Source of the DNA: JBFXIE01 sp050176255
Lineage (GTDB): Bacteria > Pseudomonadota > Gammaproteobacteria > Burkholderiales > Burkholderiaceae_C
NCBI RefSeq assembly: GCF_050176255.1
Contig: NZ_JBFXIE010000001.1
Reading direction: 5' to 3' (one strand)
DNA length: 64,000 bases
Below are positions 20,502-29,646 of the stretch, one piece after another (the first letter of the stretch is position 1; each line of letters begins with the position of its first letter). The notes beneath the pieces are model-generated. The model was not told the origin of the DNA, ran no database searches, and worked only from the letters and a program-made list of their open reading frames with translations. Made by a program: the position numbers and the translations under genes.

Positions 20502-20996
20502 GTGGAAATCGCCCTCATCTACGCACGCGCCGCCAACGGCGTGATCGGCAAGGACGGCGCCATGCCCTGGCACCTGCCCGAGGATCTGGCGCACTTCAAG
20601 CAGCTGACGCAGGGCCATCCGGTGATCATGGGCCGCAAGACCTGGGACTCGCTGCCCCCACGCTTTAGGCCGCTGCCGGGGCGCGCCAACATCGTTGTGA
20701 CGCGGCAAAAAGGCTGGAGCGATCGCGGCGCCCAGCCCGCTCACAGCCTGCATGATGCGCTACAGATAGCAGAGCAATCTGGCGCCCCGGCGGCCTGGAT
20801 CATCGGCGGCGCGCAAATCTACGCCCAGGCACTGCCCCTTGCCACTCGCGTGGAGGTGACCGAGATCGCCCGCAACTACGAGGGCGACGCCCACGCGCCC
20901 GCGCTGGGGCCCGAGTGGACGGCGACCGCGCGCAGCAGCCATGTGAGCGCGGGCGGGCTGCCATTTGAGTTTGTCACCTTCCATCGCCGCGCGTGA
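20502..20996 (+). CDS. folA: dihydrofolate reductase
   Basis: Reduces dihydrofolate to tetrahydrofolate with NADPH. The 164-aa protein starts at GTG 20502; it shows the DHFR motifs ANGVIGKDGAMPW, LPEDLAHFK with the catalytic Asp28, VIMGRKTW and the C-terminal GGAQIYAQAL. The GTG follows repeat copy 4 and lacks a strong Shine-Dalgarno. The last codons and the stop are part of a short tandem repeat. Confidence 0.95.
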   Translation: MEIALIYARAANGVIGKDGAMPWHLPEDLAHFKQLTQGHPVIMGRKTWDSLPPRFRPLPGRANIVVTRQKGWSDRGAQPAHSLHDALQIAEQSGAPAAWIIGGAQIYAQALPLATRVEVTEIARNYEGDAHAPALGPEWTATARSSHVSAGGLPFEFVTFHRRA

Positions 20997-21018
20997 AAGC
21001 GCGTGAAAGCGCGTGAAA
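20991..21018. repeat. 10-bp tandem repeat at the folA stop
   Basis: GCGTGAAAGC repeated 2.8 times. Each unit carries a TGA, the first of which is the folA stop, so slippage here would not change the protein. The rest of the folA-pilB gap, to 21261, shows no gene. Confidence 0.8.
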
Positions 21019-21261
21019 CACAGCTCAAGCGGCCACCCGGGAGGCGCGACAGCGCGCGCGCCAGCAGGAGTTGCTCACTTTTTCTTACGCAGGTCGCACG
21101 GCATCGAAATACGATACGAACTTTTGCGCACTGGCTTCCAATAACAGCGCCGGGCAGTGCTCACGGCTGCACGACGCACAATCGGAGCAATCTATACACG
21201 TCCAATACGATCGGCGATGATAGGTATGCTTCCGTTTCTTCCATAAGAATCCACAGGTTAC

Positions 21262-22995
21262 ATGGCTGCCGCAGACACCACACAGAAAGTCGCTCAACCA
21301 ATTGCCCTGCCCGGTCTGGCGCGGGCATTGATGTCTGTAGGAAAACTCAGCCAGGATGCCGCAGAAGAGATTTACAAAAAATCACAACAGGCGCGTACCC
21401 ACTTCATCGATGAGCTGACGGCCTCCAACGCAATAACGCCCGGTGACCTGGCCCATACGGTGTCCACCATCTTCGGTGCGCCGCTGGTGGATCTGGATGC
21501 GATCGACCGTCAGCGCCTGTCGCAGGATTTGCTGGACATCAAGCTGTGCCAGGCCTTGCGGGTCGTGGCACTGGGCAAGCGCAATAACCGCCTGATCGTG
21601 GCCACCGCCGACCCCACCAATCAGGAAGCGGCCGAGAAGATCAAGTTCACCACCCAGATGGGGGTGGACTGGATCATTGGGGAATACGACAAGCTGATGA
21701 AGCTGATCGCCGCCTTGGCCAAAACCAACAACGAGGCCCTGGAGAGCATTGTCAGTAACAGTGACTTCGAATTTGGCGACGTTGCCATCGAAGAAACTCA
21801 GGAAGAGAGCGCCGACAACAACGACGTTGAAGACGCACCCATCGTCAAGTTTTTGCACAAGATGCTGCTGGACGCGTTCAACATGCGGGCGTCCGACCTG
21901 CACTTTGAACCCTATGAACACCATTACCGGGTGCGCTTTCGCATTGACGGCGAATTGCGCGAAGTCGCCTCGCCGCCCATCGCCATCAAGGACAAACTCG
22001 CTTCGCGCATCAAGGTGATCTCGCGCATGGACATCTCCGAAAAGCGCGTGCCCCAGGACGGCCGCATGAAGCTCAAGGTGGGGCCGGATCGCGTCATCGA
22101 CTTTCGCGTGAGCACCCTGCCCACGCTGTTTGGCGAAAAGATCGTGATCCGTATCCTGGACCCGAGCAGCGCCAAACTGGGCATCGACGCACTGGGCTAC
22201 GAGCCCGAAGAAAAAGAGCGGCTGCTGCATGCCATCGGGCGGCCCTACGGAATGATTCTGGTGACCGGGCCCACGGGTTCGGGCAAGACCGTGTCGCTGT
22301 ACACCTGCCTGAACCTGCTCAACAAGCCCGGGGTCAACATTGCCACGGCTGAAGACCCGTCCGAAATCAACCTGCCCGGTGTCAACCAGGTCAATGTGAA
22401 CGAGAAGGCCGGGCTGACCTTTGCCACCGCGCTCAAGGCCTTTTTGCGCCAGGACCCGGACATCATCATGGTGGGCGAAATCCGCGACCTGGAAACCGCC
22501 GACATCTCGATCAAGGCGGCCCAGACGGGCCACCTGGTGCTGTCCACCCTGCACACCAATGACGCACCCACCACGCTGACACGCATGCGCAACATGGGCA
22601 TTGCGCCGTTCAACATTGCTTCCAGCGTGATTCTGATCTCGGCACAGCGGCTGGCGCGGCGCCTGTGCCCCAATTGCAAGGTGCCGGCTGACATTCCGCA
22701 CGAAACCTTGCTGGAGGCAGGCTACAAGGACGAGGAAATCGACGGCACCTGGGTCACCTACCGCCCCGTGGGCTGCTCGGCCTGCAACAACGGATACAAA
22801 GGCCGCGTGGGCATCTACCAAGTCATGCCAGTGTCGGAAGAAATCCAGAGAATCATCTTGCGCGACGGCAGCGCGCTGGAGATCGCGGAGCAAGCCCGCC
22901 TGGAGGGCGTGCGCTCGCTGCGCGAGGCCGGGCTGTACAAGGCCAAAATGGGACTGACCTCTCTTGAAGAGGTTCTGGCCGTCACGAACGAGTAA
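21262..22995 (+). CDS. pilB: type IV pilus assembly ATPase PilB
   Basis: Cytoplasmic hexameric motor that drives pilus extension. The 577-aa protein has an N-terminal MshEN/GSPII_E domain, then the T2SSE ATPase with Walker A GPTGSGKT at 336-343, Asp box, Walker B IIMVGEIRD, His box, and a tetracysteine zinc site (CPNC ... CSAC). First gene of pilB-pilC-pilD; 23 nt separate it from pilC. Upstream is a 243-nt stretch after the tandem repeat with no gene and no clear sigma54 site. Confidence 0.97.
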   Translation: MAAADTTQKVAQPIALPGLARALMSVGKLSQDAAEEIYKKSQQARTHFIDELTASNAITPGDLAHTVSTIFGAPLVDLDAIDRQRLSQDLLDIKLCQALRVVALGKRNNRLIVATADPTNQEAAEKIKFTTQMGVDWIIGEYDKLMKLIAALAKTNNEALESIVSNSDFEFGDVAIEETQEESADNNDVEDAPIVKFLHKMLLDAFNMRASDLHFEPYEHHYRVRFRIDGELREVASPPIAIKDKLASRIKVISRMDISEKRVPQDGRMKLKVGPDRVIDFRVSTLPTLFGEKIVIRILDPSSAKLGIDALGYEPEEKERLLHAIGRPYGMILVTGPTGSGKTVSLYTCLNLLNKPGVNIATAEDPSEINLPGVNQVNVNEKAGLTFATALKAFLRQDPDIIMVGEIRDLETADISIKAAQTGHLVLSTLHTNDAPTTLTRMRNMGIAPFNIASSVILISAQRLARRLCPNCKVPADIPHETLLEAGYKDEEIDGTWVTYRPVGCSACNNGYKGRVGIYQVMPVSEEIQRIILRDGSALEIAEQARLEGVRSLREAGLYKAKMGLTSLEEVLAVTNE

Positions 22996-23018
22996 ACCCT
23001 TTTCAACGAGAGAACACA

Positions 23019-24236
23019 ATGGCGACCGCTGCATCGAGGGACATCAAGGACTTTGTCTTTGAATGGGAGGGCAAGGACCGCCACGGCAAGATCGTGCGTG
23101 GCGAGGTTCGCGCCGTGGGTGAAAACCAGGTCAAGGCCACCTTGCGCCGCCAAGGGGTGCTGCCCACCAAAATCAAAAAGCGCCGCACGAGCGCCGGCAA
23201 GAAGATCAAGCCCAAGGACATTGCGCTGTTCACGCGCCAGATGGCCACCATGATGAAAGCTGGCGTGCCGCTGCTGCAATCGTTTGACATCGTGGGCCGC
23301 GGCAACACCAACCCGGCTGTGACACGGCTGCTCAACGACATCCGGGCAGACGTGGAAACCGGCACGTCGCTCAACGCGGCCTTCCGCAAGTACCCCATGT
23401 ACTTCGACAGCCTTTACTGCAACCTCGTAGAGGCCGGCGAAGCGGCCGGTATCCTGGAGGCGCTGCTCGATCGCCTGGCCACGTACATGGAAAAAACGGA
23501 GGCCATCAAGTCCAAGATCCGCTCTGCGCTGATGTACCCGATCTCGGTGATCATCGTTGCCTTCGTGGTGGTGACCATCATCATGATCTTCGTGATTCCG
23601 GCATTCAAGGAGGTCTTCACCTCGTTCGGCGCCGACCTGCCCGCCCCCACGCTGTTCGTGATGGGGATCAGCGAGTTTTTTGTCGCCTACTGGTGGCTGA
23701 TCTTCGGCGTGATCGGTGGCGGGTTCTACTTCTTCATGCAAGCCTGGAAACGCAGCGAGAAAATGCAGCGCGTGATGGATCGCGTGCTGCTCAAACTGCC
23801 CATCTTCGGGGCGCTGATCGACAAGTCCTGCGTGGCGCGCTGGACGCGCACGCTGTCCACCATGTTCGCAGCCGGCGTTCCGCTGGTCGAGGCCCTCGAC
23901 TCGGTGGGCGGCGCGTCCGGCAACTCGGTCTATGCCATAGCCACCGAAAAAATCCAGCAGGAAGTCTCCACGGGTTCCAGCCTCACCGCCGCGATGGGCA
24001 ATGCCAACGTGTTCCCGTCCATGGTGCTGCAGATGTGCGCGATTGGCGAAGAGTCCGGCTCCATCGACCACATGCTGGGCAAGGCAGCCGATTTTTACGA
24101 AGCCGAGGTCGATGAAATGGTAGCGGGCCTGTCCAGCCTGATGGAGCCCATCATCATCGTGTTTCTGGGCTCGCTCATCGGCGGCATCGTGGTGTCCATG
24201 TACCTGCCCATCTTCAAGCTGGGGCAAGTGGTCTGA
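23019..24236 (+). CDS. pilC: type IV pilus inner-membrane platform protein PilC
   Basis: 405-aa polytopic protein that couples PilB to pilin insertion. It has two T2SSF domains (about 70-190 and 275-395) with three membrane segments, and the typical FTRQMATMMKAGVPLLQSF and WTRTLSTMFAAGVPLVEAL repeats. Its stop overlaps the pilD start by one base (TGATG), so the two are coupled. Confidence 0.97.
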   Translation: MATAASRDIKDFVFEWEGKDRHGKIVRGEVRAVGENQVKATLRRQGVLPTKIKKRRTSAGKKIKPKDIALFTRQMATMMKAGVPLLQSFDIVGRGNTNPAVTRLLNDIRADVETGTSLNAAFRKYPMYFDSLYCNLVEAGEAAGILEALLDRLATYMEKTEAIKSKIRSALMYPISVIIVAFVVVTIIMIFVIPAFKEVFTSFGADLPAPTLFVMGISEFFVAYWWLIFGVIGGGFYFFMQAWKRSEKMQRVMDRVLLKLPIFGALIDKSCVARWTRTLSTMFAAGVPLVEALDSVGGASGNSVYAIATEKIQQEVSTGSSLTAAMGNANVFPSMVLQMCAIGEESGSIDHMLGKAADFYEAEVDEMVAGLSSLMEPIIIVFLGSLIGGIVVSMYLPIFKLGQVV

Positions 24237-25114
24237 TGACGGGTATTGCAATGGCAGACGCCGCGCTCGTCGGCGTTCTGGGCCTGCTCATCGGCAGCTT
24301 TCTCAATGTGGTGATCCATCGCCTGCCGCGCATGATGGAGCGGCAATGGGCTGACGAATGCGCGCAATACGCCCACGACACCGGCCTGATCCTGCAGGCG
24401 GACAACGCACCGGCTGCGCCACCGCAGCCCTTCAACCTCTTGACACCGCGCTCGCACTGCCCCGCCTGCGGGCATGAAGTGCGCTGGTACGAGAACATCC
24501 CAGTGCTCAGCTACATCGCCCTGCGCGGGCGCTGTTCAGGTTGCCAGGTGCGCATCAGCCCCCGCTACCCGCTGGTCGAACTGGTCACCGCCGCCCTGTT
24601 CTATGCCTGCGCCATGCGCTGGGGCTGGAGCCTGGCCACCGCCGCCTGGTGCGGCTTTTGCGCCGCGCTGGTGACGCTGGCCTTCATCGACTGGGACACC
24701 ACGCTGCTGCCCGACAGCATCACCCAGCCCCTGCTGTGGGCTGGTCTGCTGGCCGCAATACCGGGCTGGACGGGCGTGCCGCTGACCGACGCCTTGATCG
24801 GCGCGGCCGCGGGCTACCTGTCCCTGTGGACGGTGTACTGGGGCTTCAAGCTCGCCACGGGCAAGGAGGGCATGGGCTTTGGCGACTTCAAACTGTTTGC
24901 CGCCCTGGGTGCCTGGTTTGGCTGGCAGGCGCTGGTGCCCATCATCTTGCTGGCATCGGTCATCGGCGCCCTCGTGGGCATCGCCATGAAGCTGGCCAGC
25001 AACCTGCGCGAGGGCAAATACGTGCCCTTCGGCCCGTTTCTGGTGGGCGGCGGACTGGCTGCCCTGTTGTGGGGGCCGACACAGATCATGCAGGCCATTT
25101 TTTCTGTGTTTTGA
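24236..25114 (+). CDS. pilD: prepilin peptidase / N-methyltransferase PilD
   Basis: Cleaves and N-methylates type IV prepilins and type II secretion pseudopilins. The 292-aa polytopic protein has the N-terminal four-cysteine site (CPAC ... CSGC) and two catalytic aspartates, one in FIDWDTTLLPD and one in GFGDFKL. It ends where coaE begins, with no spacer. The next genes coaE-zapD-yacG are the usual companions of pilD in proteobacteria. Confidence 0.97.
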   Translation: MTGIAMADAALVGVLGLLIGSFLNVVIHRLPRMMERQWADECAQYAHDTGLILQADNAPAAPPQPFNLLTPRSHCPACGHEVRWYENIPVLSYIALRGRCSGCQVRISPRYPLVELVTAALFYACAMRWGWSLATAAWCGFCAALVTLAFIDWDTTLLPDSITQPLLWAGLLAAIPGWTGVPLTDALIGAAAGYLSLWTVYWGFKLATGKEGMGFGDFKLFAALGAWFGWQALVPIILLASVIGALVGIAMKLASNLREGKYVPFGPFLVGGGLAALLWGPTQIMQAIFSVF

Positions 25115-25750
25115 ATGGATGACGACACCGCTTCTCCCCCGCCGCCGCGCCCCTTCCAGCTGGGCGTGACGGGCGGCATCGGCAGCGGCAAAAGCACCTT
25201 TGCCGCCATGCTGCATGCCTGCGGCGCGGCGCTGGTGGACGCAGATGGCATTGCACGCAGCGTGACGCAGCCCGGCGGCGCAGCCATTCCGGCAATACGC
25301 GCCGAGTTTGGTGCAGACTATGTTGACGCCTCTGGCGCGCTGGATCGCGGCCGGATGCGCTCGCTGGTGTTCGCCGACCCGGGCGCCAAACAGCGGCTGG
25401 AAGCCATCATCCACCCGCTGGTGGGCAAAGCCATCGCACAGGCAGTGACCCACGCAGCCCGGGCGGGCCTGCGTCTTATCGTGCTGGACATTCCGCTGCT
25501 GACCGAGTCGCCGCGCTGGGCGCGCCAACTGGATGCCGTGCTGGTGGTGGACTGCCGCGAGAACACACAAATCAGCCGCGTGCAGGCCCGTAGCGCTCTG
25601 GCCGAGGACGCCATCCGCGCCATCATGGCCACGCAAAGCAGCCGCGCGGCGCGCCGCGCGGCTGCCGATATCGTGGTCTATAACGACGGGCTGACGCTGG
25701 CTGATTTGCAGGCAAATGCACGCCGTATCGCCGGTTTGTTCGGGCTATGA
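25115..25750 (+). CDS. coaE: dephospho-CoA kinase
   Basis: Last step of coenzyme A synthesis: phosphorylates dephospho-CoA. The 211-aa P-loop kinase shows GGIGSGKS at 20-27 and the DADGIAR motif. The ATG directly follows the pilD stop, with GTTTTGAATGG giving no clear Shine-Dalgarno, so translation is probably coupled. Confidence 0.95.
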   Translation: MDDDTASPPPPRPFQLGVTGGIGSGKSTFAAMLHACGAALVDADGIARSVTQPGGAAIPAIRAEFGADYVDASGALDRGRMRSLVFADPGAKQRLEAIIHPLVGKAIAQAVTHAARAGLRLIVLDIPLLTESPRWARQLDAVLVVDCRENTQISRVQARSALAEDAIRAIMATQSSRAARRAAADIVVYNDGLTLADLQANARRIAGLFGL

Positions 25751-25804
25751 TGCGCTCGCGTCGGCGCCCCACCCCACACTGTGCGCACCCAGGAACCCCG
25801 TAGC

Positions 25805-26560
25805 GTGATTCTTTACGAATACCCCTTCAACGAACGTCTGAGAACCTATCTGCGGCTTGAACAACTGTTTCGCCGCCTGGACGAGCTCATTGCGCGCAGC
25901 CATCCGCTCGATCACCACTATGCGCTGGTGACGATGTTCGAGGTCATGGACGTAGCGGCACGCGCCGACCTGAAAACCGACGTGCTCAAGGACCTGGAAA
26001 AACACAAGCACCAGTTCGATGCCTACCGAGGCAACCCATCCATCTCCGAAGACGTGCTGGACGGCGTGATCGCCCAGCTCGACCATTGCTTTGCCGCACT
26101 CAGCGCCCAAAGCGGCAAAGCCGGACAGGCACTGAGCGAGAACGACTGGCTCATGAGCATTCGCAGCCGCGTAGGCATTCCGGGCGGCACCTGCGGCTTT
26201 GACCTGCCCGCCTACTACGCCTGGCAGCACCATGCGCCGGTGCAGCGCCAGCACGACCTTCAGCAATGGGCAACCTCGCTGGGCCCGCTGGCCGACTCCG
26301 TGTATCTGCTGCTGCGCCTGATGCGCGAATCGGGCCTGCCCCAGAAGGTCGCGGCCGAGCGTGGCCAGTTTCAGCAAAACCTGCCCCAGGGCCGCACCTT
26401 CCAGCTGCTGCGCCTGGCAATCGATCCCGCGCTGCAGCTGATACCGGAAATCAGCGGCAACCGCCTCATCGTTTCTGTGCGGCTGATGCGCCAGGAAGAA
26501 GGCGGCCGTCTGGTCGCCAGCGCCGATGCCGCAGCCTTTGAGCTGACGCTGTGCGCCTGA
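25805..26560 (+). CDS. zapD: cell division protein ZapD (FtsZ bundling)
   Basis: Binds the FtsZ C-terminus and bundles protofilaments at the Z ring. I start at GTG 25805 (251 aa, ILYEYPFNERLRTYLRLE), which is where the family begins and has an AGGA 10 nt upstream; an in-frame GTG at 25781 would add eight residues. The IPGG and FDLPAY-type central motif is conserved. Lies between coaE and yacG as in E. coli. Confidence 0.92.
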   Translation: MILYEYPFNERLRTYLRLEQLFRRLDELIARSHPLDHHYALVTMFEVMDVAARADLKTDVLKDLEKHKHQFDAYRGNPSISEDVLDGVIAQLDHCFAALSAQSGKAGQALSENDWLMSIRSRVGIPGGTCGFDLPAYYAWQHHAPVQRQHDLQQWATSLGPLADSVYLLLRLMRESGLPQKVAAERGQFQQNLPQGRTFQLLRLAIDPALQLIPEISGNRLIVSVRLMRQEEGGRLVASADAAAFELTLCA

Positions 26561-26582
26561 GGCACTGAGAGGCAGCCCACCA

Positions 26583-26816
26583 ATGTCCTCGGATCCTCGC
26601 CAGCCCGGCCACATGCCGTCACCCGCCGCGCGCGAGGTGCCCTGCCCCACCTGCGGCGGGCCCAGCCTCTTCAGTGCGGACAACCGGTTTCGCCCGTTCT
26701 GCAGCCAGCGCTGCAAGCAGATCGACCTGGGCGCGTGGGCAGCCGAGGATTTCCGCATGCCTGCGGACGCGCCGCCCGAAGATGCAGAGTTTGGTGACCC
26801 CAAGCGTCAGCCCTGA
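26583..26816 (+). CDS. yacG: DNA gyrase inhibitor YacG, zinc-binding
   Basis: 77-aa protein with the YacG four-cysteine zinc site: CPTC, then FCSQRCKQIDLGAW. In E. coli YacG binds GyrB and blocks its activity. The C-terminus is acidic and proline-rich. It ends the plus-strand pilB-yacG block; the convergent Nudix gene is 80 nt away across repeat copy 5. Confidence 0.93.
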   Translation: MSSDPRQPGHMPSPAAREVPCPTCGGPSLFSADNRFRPFCSQRCKQIDLGAWAAEDFRMPADAPPEDAEFGDPKRQP

Positions 26817-26830
26817 CGCAGGTCACCAGC

Positions 26831-26890
26831 CAGGTCAAATCAGCCTCCGCCCGTTGTACAACAAGCGCCAGAAGCTATTTATTTAATAGC
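26831..26890. repeat. dispersed repeat, copy 5
   Basis: GTCAAATCAGCCTCC...TTGTACAACAAGCGCCAGAAGCTATTTATTT in the convergent yacG/Nudix gap, where it may act as a two-way terminator-like structure. Confidence 0.7.
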
Positions 26891-26896
26891 AAAACA

Positions 26897-27343
26897 TTAC
26901 CCCAGCACCGAGGCATCGAACGCCTGGCCGCGCTCCTCGGCCAACCATTGCAGCACCGGATAAGCGCCAGGCAGCACGGGGCGCACCTGCAACGGCCAGT
27001 GCTGCCAGGCCATGGTCTGGCCCTCGCGCATTTCGAATTCGCCGCTCCACTGGCGCACCTTGCACCAGTGCAGGCGCACCAGCGCGTGCGGGTAGTCGTG
27101 CTCGGTCACCTTCCAGGCCTCGGCAGGCCCGATGGTTACGCCCAGCTCTTCGATCAGTTCGCGGCGCAGTGCCTGCTCGACCGTCTCGCCGGCTTCGATC
27201 TTGCCGCCCGGAAACTCCCAGTAGCCCGCATAGGGCTTGCCCTCGGGGCGGGTGGACAGCAGCATGGCGCCGTCGTCGCGCAGCAAAATGCCCACGGCGA
27301 CTTCGGTGTGCTTGCGCTGCGCTGTGGCGACAGCCCCGCTCAT
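26897..27343 (-). CDS. Nudix hydrolase, MutT-like
   Basis: 148-aa protein with a full Nudix box at about 46-69 (GGKIEAGE... RELIEELG) and the MutT-like opening VAVGILLRDDGAMLLSTRPEGK. Likely sanitises oxidised nucleotides such as 8-oxo-dGTP, but other Nudix substrates are possible. The ATG at 27343 overlaps the stop of the DUF815 gene by 4 nt (ATGA), so both are one operon. Confidence 0.9.
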   Translation of the reverse strand: MSGAVATAQRKHTEVAVGILLRDDGAMLLSTRPEGKPYAGYWEFPGGKIEAGETVEQALRRELIEELGVTIGPAEAWKVTEHDYPHALVRLHWCKVRQWSGEFEMREGQTMAWQHWPLQVRPVLPGAYPVLQWLAEERGQAFDASVLG

Positions 27344-28218
27344 GCGGCCTCGCCCTGGCGGCCCGCAAAGTCCCGGGCGAACTGGTAGGCCACCCGGCCG
27401 CTGCGCGAGCCGCGCTCCAGCGCCCACACCAGCGCCTGCGGGCGCGCGGCCTCGATCGCCTGCGCGGGCACGCCCAGTGCGGACAGCCACTGCGCGACGA
27501 TGGTCAGGTATTCGTCCTGGCTGAAGGGGTAAAAGCTCACCCACAGGCCAAAGCGCTCGGACAGCGAGACTTTTTCTTCCACCGCCTCGCCCGGGTGCAC
27601 CTCGCCGTCATCGGTATGGGTGTAGCCCAGGTTGTCCTTCATGTACTCAGGCAGCAGGTGGCGGCGGTTGCTGGTGGCATAGACCAGCACGTTGGGCGTG
27701 CTGGCGGCCACCGAGCCGTCCAGGACGGATTTAAGCGCCTTGTAGCCGCCCTCGCCGTCCTCAAAGCTCAGGTCGTCGCAATAGACGATGAACTTCTCTG
27801 GCCGGCCCGAGACCACGTCCACGATGTCGGGCAGGTCGGTCAGGTCAGCCTTGTCCACCTCGATCAGGCGCAGGCCCTGCGGCGCGTAGCTGTTCAGGCA
27901 GGCCTTGATGAGCGAGGACTTGCCCGTGCCGCGCGCGCCGGTCAGCAGCACGTTGTTGGCGGGCTTGCCCTGCACAAATTGCCGGGTGTTGCGCTCTATC
28001 TTGTCTTTTTGCGCGTCGATTTCTTTCAGGTCGTGCAATGCAATGCTGCCGACGTGGCGCACCGGCTCCAGCACGCCATGGCCGCTGCTGCGCTTGCGGT
28101 AGCGCCAGGCGATGGCCGCAGCCCAGTCAGGCGCGCCCAGTGGCTGGGGCAGCACGGATTCGATGCGGGCGATGAGCTGTTCGGCACGTGCGATCAGCCG
28201 GTCAAATTTATCAGTCAT
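27340..28218 (-). CDS. DUF815 P-loop ATPase
   Basis: 292-aa AAA-type ATPase of the DUF815 family with Walker A GARGTGKS at 94-101, Walker B IVYCDDLSFE near 150 and a sensor-like YATSNRRHL. The function of the family is unknown. It is coupled by overlap to the Nudix gene and follows argJ by 93 nt, a gap occupied by repeat copy 6. Confidence 0.9.
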   Translation of the reverse strand: MTDKFDRLIARAEQLIARIESVLPQPLGAPDWAAAIAWRYRKRSSGHGVLEPVRHVGSIALHDLKEIDAQKDKIERNTRQFVQGKPANNVLLTGARGTGKSSLIKACLNSYAPQGLRLIEVDKADLTDLPDIVDVVSGRPEKFIVYCDDLSFEDGEGGYKALKSVLDGSVAASTPNVLVYATSNRRHLLPEYMKDNLGYTHTDDGEVHPGEAVEEKVSLSERFGLWVSFYPFSQDEYLTIVAQWLSALGVPAQAIEAARPQALVWALERGSRSGRVAYQFARDFAGRQGEAA

Positions 28219-28220
28219 TT

Positions 28221-28265
28221 TGGTCTCTAGCGCTTGTTCAGCAAGCGCTGACAGCTATGAAATCA
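28221..28265. repeat. dispersed repeat, copy 6
   Basis: CTAGCGCTTGTTCAGCAAGCG with CTGACAGCTATGA, a clean hairpin. It ends 2 nt before the DUF815 start codon, so it forms that gene's leader; no Shine-Dalgarno is seen outside it. Confidence 0.85.
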
Positions 28266-28311
28266 GAAGCAACTGGCAGTGACCTGCAGCCATCACAATG
28301 GTCAGGCCACG

Positions 28312-29541
28312 TCAGGATCGGTAGTCCGCGTTGATGGTCACGTAGTCGTGGCTCAGGTCGCAGGTCCATACCGTGTCAGCGGCCTCGCCACGGCCGAGCA
28401 CCACGCGCACGGTGATCTCGCTTTGCTTCATCACGCGCTGGCCGTCTTCCTCGCGGTATTGCGGGTTGCGCCCGCCCTGCACGGCAACGTGCACGTCGTC
28501 CAGATACAGATCGATCTTCGTCTGATCCAAATCGGCGATGCCCGCATAACCCACAGCCGCCAGGATGCGGCCCAGGTTGGGGTCGCTGGCAAAGAAGGCT
28601 GTCTTGACCAGCGGCGAGTGGGCGATGGCGTAGGCCACCTGGCGGCATTCCTCAGCCGTCTTGCCGCTTTCCACGCGCACGGTGATGAACTTGGTGGCGC
28701 CTTCGCCGTCACGCACGATGGCCTGCGCCAGCTTTTGCGCCACCTCCAGCAGCGCCGCCTTGAGCGCGCGGCCCTCGTCGCTGTCCAGCGAGGTGATGGG
28801 CGCGTGCTGTGCCTTGTGCGTGGCCATCAGCACGAACGAATCGTTGGTGCTGGTGTCGCCGTCGATGGTGACGCGGTTGAAGGACTGATCTGCCAGCTCT
28901 CGCACCAGCTGGCGCAGCAGTTCAGGGGCGATGCAGGCATCGGTGGCCATGAAGCCCAGCATGGTCGCCATGTTGGGGCGGATCATGCCTGCACCCTTGG
29001 AGATACCGGTGACCGACACCGTGGCGCCGCCGATCCGCAACTGGGCGCTGAAGGCCTTGGGCAGCGTGTCGGTCGTCATGATGCCCTCGGCGGCGCGCGC
29101 CCAGTGGGCGGGCTGCGCATCGGCGATGGCGGCGGACAGCCCTGCCTGGATGCGGTCCACCGGCAACGGCTCCATGATGACGCCAGTGGAAAACGGCAGC
29201 ACCTGGCGCGCGGCCAGCCCCAGATGACCTGCCAGCGCATCGCAGGTGGCGCGCGCGCGCGCCAGGCCGTCGGCGCCGGTGCCGGCATTGGCGTTGCCGG
29301 TGTTGACCACCAGCGCGCGGATGGGCTGGCCGCCGTCCAGATGCTCGCGGCACACCTGCACCGGCGCGGCGCAGAAGCGGTTTTGCGTGAACACGCCGGC
29401 CACCGTTGCGCCCTCATCCAGCAGAAAGACCGTCAGATCCTTGCGGTTGGCCTTGCGCACGCCGGCCTCGGCGACACCGATGCGCACACCGGCGATGGCA
29501 TGCAGGTCCTGGGCATTGGGGGCAGTCAGATTGACGGGCAT
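28312..29541 (-). CDS. argJ: bifunctional ornithine acetyltransferase / N-acetylglutamate synthase
   Basis: Recycles the acetyl group in arginine synthesis. The precursor (409 aa) cleaves itself between Ala192 and Thr193 in RPNMATMLGF, leaving Thr as nucleophile. The ATG at 29541 has CAGGAG 6 nt upstream; the open frame starts six codons earlier at a TTG that would leave this site inside the gene. Located after secA on the same strand, past a terminator. Confidence 0.97.
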   Translation of the reverse strand: MPVNLTAPNAQDLHAIAGVRIGVAEAGVRKANRKDLTVFLLDEGATVAGVFTQNRFCAAPVQVCREHLDGGQPIRALVVNTGNANAGTGADGLARARATCDALAGHLGLAARQVLPFSTGVIMEPLPVDRIQAGLSAAIADAQPAHWARAAEGIMTTDTLPKAFSAQLRIGGATVSVTGISKGAGMIRPNMATMLGFMATDACIAPELLRQLVRELADQSFNRVTIDGDTSTNDSFVLMATHKAQHAPITSLDSDEGRALKAALLEVAQKLAQAIVRDGEGATKFITVRVESGKTAEECRQVAYAIAHSPLVKTAFFASDPNLGRILAAVGYAGIADLDQTKIDLYLDDVHVAVQGGRNPQYREEDGQRVMKQSEITVRVVLGRGEAADTVWTCDLSHDYVTINADYRS

Positions 29542-29611
29542 GGGTTGCTCCTGAGGCAAAGGTCAAAAAAGCAAAAGGGCGAAGGACAAATAAAGGTGCG
29601 CGTGAACGCAA

Positions 29612-29631
29612 ACACGGGCCGCAGCCCGTGT
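29612..29631 (-). terminator. hairpin after secA
   Basis: ACACGGGC-N4-GCCCGTGT, perfect 8-bp arms, on the minus strand followed by TTGCGTT. It lies 16 nt after the secA stop, so a weak intrinsic terminator for secA is likely. Confidence 0.55.
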
Positions 29632-29646
29632 CCGTTGAGCTTTACA

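Noticed and set aside
20991..21018. CRISPR array
   Set aside because: Units are 10 bp, directly abutting, without spacers, and there are no cas genes.
21019..21261. Sigma54 promoter for pilB
   Set aside because: No TGGC-N7-TTGC match in the leader; GGC and TGC pieces occur but with wrong spacing.
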